10,600 nucleotides of DNA from Bacteroidales bacterium (GTDB lineage Bacteria; Bacteroidota; Bacteroidia; Bacteroidales; VadinHA17): contig DOTV01000145.1 of NCBI GenBank assembly GCA_003520925.1, positions 1-10,600 on the forward strand, in the 5' to 3' direction. The notes beneath the pieces were generated by a model. It saw nothing but the letters and a program-made list of their open reading frames with translations. It searched no databases and was not told where the DNA came from. The position numbers were made by a program, and so were the translations under genes. How positions within the stretch are numbered: position 1 is the first letter of the stretch; each line of letters begins with the position of its first letter. Of this stretch, positions 7,607-10,600 are shown in pieces.

Positions 7607-8644
7607 TTGGAAAGAATTATCGTAAATACGGGAAGTGCAGTTTCAGAGATCCTGATTGGTGCAAAATGGGAATCTGTTAGGGAGCTGCTACCGGAATCAG
7701 GTGTAGCAATTATAACCGATACCAACGTACATCGCATTTATGGTTCAGAATTTCCTGATTTCCCGGTATTTCAGGTCAGGGCCGGAGAGGCAAGCAAAAA
7801 GATGGAAGTTGTTGAATCGCTTGCAGAAAGGCTTATTGAGGCCGGCATCGACAGGAGCGGTTTTTTGCTGGGTATTGGCGGGGGTGTAGTGTGCGATATT
7901 GCCGGATTCCTGGCTTCAATATATATGCGGGGAATAAGGTGTGCTTATGTTTCAACCTCGCTTCTTTCGCAGGTTGATGCGAGCACCGGAGGAAAGAACG
8001 GAGTCAACCTGGGAAGTACAAAGAATATACTCGGATGTTTCAGGCAGCCAGAATTTGTAATCTGCGATCCGGTGATGCTGAAGACGCTCCCTGAAGATGA
8101 GTATTTCTCGGGACTGGCTGAACTTGTCAAAACTGCCCTCATTGGTAATGAAAAGCTGTTTGAGTTAATTGAAAACAATCAGGAAAGGATAATTAAAAGG
8201 GATTCTGAGCTTCTTTCAATGTGTATATCAATGGCGGTGAATTTTAAGGCAGCAGTTGTCTCTGCAGATGAAAAAGAGTCAGGGTTAAGGAGAATCCTGA
8301 ATTTCGGACATACTTACGGTCATGCAATAGAGGCATATAAATCTTTCAGACACGGATACGCAATAGCTTCAGGCATGGAACTTGCAGCAAGTTTTTCTAT
8401 GTCAAAAGGTTTGATAACATCGCAGGAATATGCCAGGATTATTTCCCTTCTTAAATCGTTCAGGCTACTTCGGCGGCATGATATTCCTGATGATCAGATC
8501 AGTCAGCTTTTGATGCGTGATAAGAAAAAATCGGGCAGCGATTTGTATTTTGTTTATCTGGATGGTATCGGTAAAGCAATTTCAGATAAAATTCAGGTTG
8601 TTGAAGCTGTTGATTTTTACAGGCAGAATAAACCAGGTAACTAA
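7607..8644 (+). CDS. aroB: 3-dehydroquinate synthase
   Basis: Converts DAHP to 3-dehydroquinate, step 2 of the shikimate pathway, in the cytosol, using NAD+ and a divalent metal. The 345 residues are within the family range. Seen: the NAD-binding glycine motif GIGGGVVCDIAGFLAS (89-104), the STSLLSQVDASTGGKNGVN block (116-134) with Lys130, AELVK (Glu172), LNFGHTYGHAIE (His235, His239) and HG at His249. Glu172, His235 and His249 match the family's metal ligands. The start is TTG: an in-frame TAG at 7595-7597 blocks any upstream start, the next in-frame ATG (Met66) would delete the N-terminal strand and nucleotide-binding region, and the residues from TTG (MERIIVNTGSAVSEILIG) look like a normal AroB N-terminus. 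It is followed 10 bases later by aroC, so the two are very likely co-transcribed. Confidence 0.96.
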   Translation: MERIIVNTGSAVSEILIGAKWESVRELLPESGVAIITDTNVHRIYGSEFPDFPVFQVRAGEASKKMEVVESLAERLIEAGIDRSGFLLGIGGGVVCDIAGFLASIYMRGIRCAYVSTSLLSQVDASTGGKNGVNLGSTKNILGCFRQPEFVICDPVMLKTLPEDEYFSGLAELVKTALIGNEKLFELIENNQERIIKRDSELLSMCISMAVNFKAAVVSADEKESGLRRILNFGHTYGHAIEAYKSFRHGYAIASGMELAASFSMSKGLITSQEYARIISLLKSFRLLRRHDIPDDQISQLLMRDKKKSGSDLYFVYLDGIGKAISDKIQVVEAVDFYRQNKPGN

Positions 8645-8654
8645 CGGGTCCATT

Positions 8655-9656
8655 ATGAATTCTTTTGGGGTAGTTTTCAAAGTTTCCCTTTTTGGTGAGT
8701 CGCACGGGAACTCAATAGGTGCTGTTATTGACGGGTGTCCTCCGGGTATCCCGATCGGACCTGATGACTTCATGAACGATCTGTCGAAACGACAGAGTGG
8801 CAGTAAAGGTACGACTAAACGCAGGGAAACAGATAAACCGGAAATCCTGAGCGGAGTCTGCAATGGTGTTTCAACAGGTTCTCCCATAGCTTTGGTCACA
8901 AGAAACAGTGATAAAATCTCATCGGATTATGAAGATTTTAAAAGTGTGCCACGCCCGGGTCATGCTGATTATGTTGCCGGTATTAAATATTCGGGCTTTG
9001 CCGACCTGCGGGGCAGCGGTCATTTCTCAGGCAGGATCACATGGGGACTTGTGGCAGCTGGTGTTATAGCCAAGCTTATCCTGAAGCCGGCAGAGATAAA
9101 TGCAAAACTTATTTCTGCCGGAGGAAGTACTGAAATTGATAAGGCTCTTGAAAAGGCTATGTCTGAAGGCGACACAATAGGTGGAATAGTTGAATGCAGG
9201 ATCATTAATCCTCGCAAGGCTCTTGGCGAACCATTCTTTTATTCAGTGGAATCAGCGATCAGTCATATTGTTTTTTCAATACCTGCAATTAAGGGAATTG
9301 AGTTTGGCTCGGGTTTTTCTGCAGCCTCAATGAAGGGATCGGTTCACAATGATCCTTTTATTGACAATAACGGAAGGACATCGACTAACAATTCGGGCGG
9401 TATCAACGGAGGAATCTCCAATGGAAATGAGATATATTTCAGAGCAGCAGTCAAGCCGACTTCCTCTACCGGAGTGACACAGCATACTTATGATTTCAGC
9501 AGGGACCAGATGACTGAGCTGGGGGTTAAGGGCAGGCATGATACCTGTATCGCCCTGAGAATGCCTGTAATAATTGAAGCAGCAGCGGCAATAGCCCTGG
9601 CCGATCTCCTGTTGATCGACAGGGGGATAAATGGTTCCAGGAAATTCCAGCTCTGA
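8655..9656 (+). CDS. aroC: Chorismate synthase (compact form)
   Basis: Last step of the shikimate pathway: EPSP to chorismate, requiring reduced FMN. From the ATG at 8655 it has 333 residues, somewhat short for a family usually near 350-360. Seen: FGESHG (13-18; His17), PRPGHADYVAGIKY (99-112; His103), GSGHFSGRITW (120-130), NNSGGINGGISNG (245-257), KPTSS (267-271) and KGRHDTC (292-298). His17 and His103 match the two catalytically important histidines of the family. HFSGR replaces the more common RSSAR-type block, and CIALR replaces CxxPR near the C-terminus; I regard this as a subfamily form rather than damage. The frame stays open upstream to 8517 inside aroB, but those residues resemble no chorismate synthase and MNSFGVVFKVSLFGESHG is the standard N-terminus. 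Ten bases separate it from the aroB stop, which suggests translational coupling. Confidence 0.95.
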   Translation: MNSFGVVFKVSLFGESHGNSIGAVIDGCPPGIPIGPDDFMNDLSKRQSGSKGTTKRRETDKPEILSGVCNGVSTGSPIALVTRNSDKISSDYEDFKSVPRPGHADYVAGIKYSGFADLRGSGHFSGRITWGLVAAGVIAKLILKPAEINAKLISAGGSTEIDKALEKAMSEGDTIGGIVECRIINPRKALGEPFFYSVESAISHIVFSIPAIKGIEFGSGFSAASMKGSVHNDPFIDNNGRTSTNNSGGINGGISNGNEIYFRAAVKPTSSTGVTQHTYDFSRDQMTELGVKGRHDTCIALRMPVIIEAAAAIALADLLLIDRGINGSRKFQL

Positions 9657-9681
9657 TTCTTCTTGATCAATCTGCGAAGAT

Positions 9682-10600
9682 CTATGATTTACCTGTTTCA
9701 ATGCTTAATATTACTGTTGTTGAATCAGTTAATTTAAATCTCTCATCAATTCTTTCTCCGATTATCCAGACTATTTCCCCTTCTGACTCAAGCAACAGAG
9801 TATTCTCTTTTTTTATCAGGGAATATTTTTCATCTATAAAAAAATCGCTCAGCTTTTTCTTCTGCTTCATACCAAGAGGGTAAAAAGTGTCACCCGCTTT
9901 CCATCCTCTGATAATTAACGGAAACCTTAACTTACCAGAATCAATGCTGGCTACATTCTTTTCCCTGGAGATTTTGTAATCCGGTCCGGCATTTTTAAGT
10001 ACTGCTGACTTTATTCCCGGCACAGATAGAAAATCCTCAACAATTGCAATTTCATAATGCTCCCGGCTGCGGTTCACCAGGGGAGTCACAATAAGTTCAT
10101 TTCTGTTCCTGAGCAGTGTATGTGTCTTAGAGAATATCTTTTTTCCGGTACTGCCTGATATCAGTCGCAGAAGCTCGTCGGTCAATGACCCTGTTACCCC
10201 ATATCGACTGAAAAGCTCAAATATAAGAGCCCTGGTTTTCAGATGTAATTTTAGCTTGTCAACATCAAAAACAATTTCGCTTCCCTTTACTATTGAGATC
10301 TGCGACCTTATGTCATCAATATAACCCGTAATAAAATCATCAATCCCTGAAAGTCTGTCAGCCGTTTCATTAAGTGTATCTTTAACCGACGGATTGATTT
10401 CCATCAGAACCGGAATCACATGATGCCTTATCTTATTCCTTGTGTACCTTGATTCAGCATTCGACTTATCTTCTCTGAAAATGATGTGATTGTCGATGCA
10501 ATACTCTTCAATTTTTTTGCGCGTTGCAAACAAAAGCGGACGTATAATTCTGTTGTTGAGTGGTTTAATTCCTGTTAGTCCGGTCAATCCCGTGCCTCTG
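9682..10600 (-). CDS. tilS: tRNA(Ile)-lysidine synthetase, C-terminal part (5'-partial)
   Basis: Attaches lysine to C34 of the CAU-anticodon tRNA-Ile, changing decoding from AUG to AUA; essential in most bacteria. The frame runs off the right edge. The first residues in the window are RGTGLTGIKPL, the family motif at the end of the PP-loop ATPase domain, so the TTG at 10587 is an internal Leu codon and the ATP-binding SGGxDS part lies outside. Numbering from that Leu: IIRPLLFATRKKIEEYC (14-30), RYTRNKIRHHVIP (47-59), a central helical domain, and the C-terminal TilS domain GWKAGDTFYPLGMKQKKKLSDFF (~228-250) with IIGERIDERFK (275-285). The visible part looks intact. Convergent with aroC across 25 bases. 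Confidence 0.95.
   Translation of the reverse strand, partial: RGTGLTGLTGIKPLNNRIIRPLLFATRKKIEEYCIDNHIIFREDKSNAESRYTRNKIRHHVIPVLMEINPSVKDTLNETADRLSGIDDFITGYIDDIRSQISIVKGSEIVFDVDKLKLHLKTRALIFELFSRYGVTGSLTDELLRLISGSTGKKIFSKTHTLLRNRNELIVTPLVNRSREHYEIAIVEDFLSVPGIKSAVLKNAGPDYKISREKNVASIDSGKLRFPLIIRGWKAGDTFYPLGMKQKKKLSDFFIDEKYSLIKKENTLLLESEGEIVWIIGERIDERFKLTDSTTVILSIETGKS

Noticed and set aside
8517..8654. Upstream extension of the aroC frame into aroB (46 extra residues)
   Set aside because: The extra residues show no chorismate synthase similarity and overlap the conserved aroB coding frame; the ATG at 8655 gives a canonical N-terminus.
8499..8705. Minus-strand ORF across the aroB-aroC junction containing HPDK, like a DnaJ J-domain
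   Set aside because: Only the tetrapeptide matches; no J-domain helices surround it, and both real genes lie on the other strand.
9658..9680. Inverted repeat TCTTC/GAAGA between aroC and tilS as a bidirectional terminator
   Set aside because: Five-base stem with a 13-base loop and no U-tract on either strand; too weak to call.
10585..10587. TTG at 10587 as the tilS start
   Set aside because: It lies inside the RGTGLTG motif, with matching codons on its 5' side up to the window edge; it is an internal Leu.
1..10600. Mobile elements, CRISPR arrays, toxin-antitoxin or defence genes
   Set aside because: No transposase, integrase, direct-repeat array or defence-type domain is visible on either strand; the gene density is that of a core region.

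Overview
The window reads as ordinary chromosome from a member of the Bacteroidota. The main evidence is a surface protein ending in the gliding-motility-associated C-terminal (CHU_C / type B type IX secretion) sorting domain, a class largely confined to this phylum. Weak ribosome-binding sites and a TTG start also fit. Composition looks moderately AT-rich and even throughout (by eye, not computed). I see no insertion sequences, phage genes, CRISPR arrays, tRNA or rRNA genes. The order or family cannot be fixed from this window.

Layout: seven genes fill nearly all the DNA, and both outer ones run off the edges. (1) 1-3838, plus strand: a large secreted multi-domain CHU_C protein, 5'-truncated by the window, followed 19 bases later by a secreted TPR-repeat protein; probably one operon. 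(2) 3854-7456, minus strand: nth (endonuclease III, base-excision repair), then 69 bases downstream a 963-residue soluble hybrid histidine kinase (PAS-like, PAS, PAS, GAF, HisKA, HATPase, receiver). (3) 7457-7606: a 150-base divergent spacer holding a nested set of inverted-repeat arms and a possible short leader ORF in front of nth. (4) 7607-9656, plus strand: aroB and aroC, two shikimate-pathway genes separated by 10 bases; aroB starts with TTG and aroC is a compact form. (5) 9682-10600, minus strand: the C-terminal part of tilS (tRNA-Ile lysidine synthetase), convergent with aroC and running off the right edge.

How the genes relate: aroB makes 3-dehydroquinate (step 2) and aroC makes chorismate (the last step), so they share one pathway. 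The CHU_C/TPR pair is exported and is likely an envelope or surface module. The kinase has no membrane segment and no DNA-binding output, so it should sense a cytoplasmic signal and pass phosphate to an unseen partner. nth and tilS are housekeeping genes.

I found no convincing new multi-gene system. The observation most worth checking is the nth leader region: arms at 7456-7464, 7471-7480 and 7503-7511 could form two mutually exclusive hairpins, one ending on the nth start codon, and a 16-codon ORF spans two of the arms. It may be chance in AT-rich DNA.
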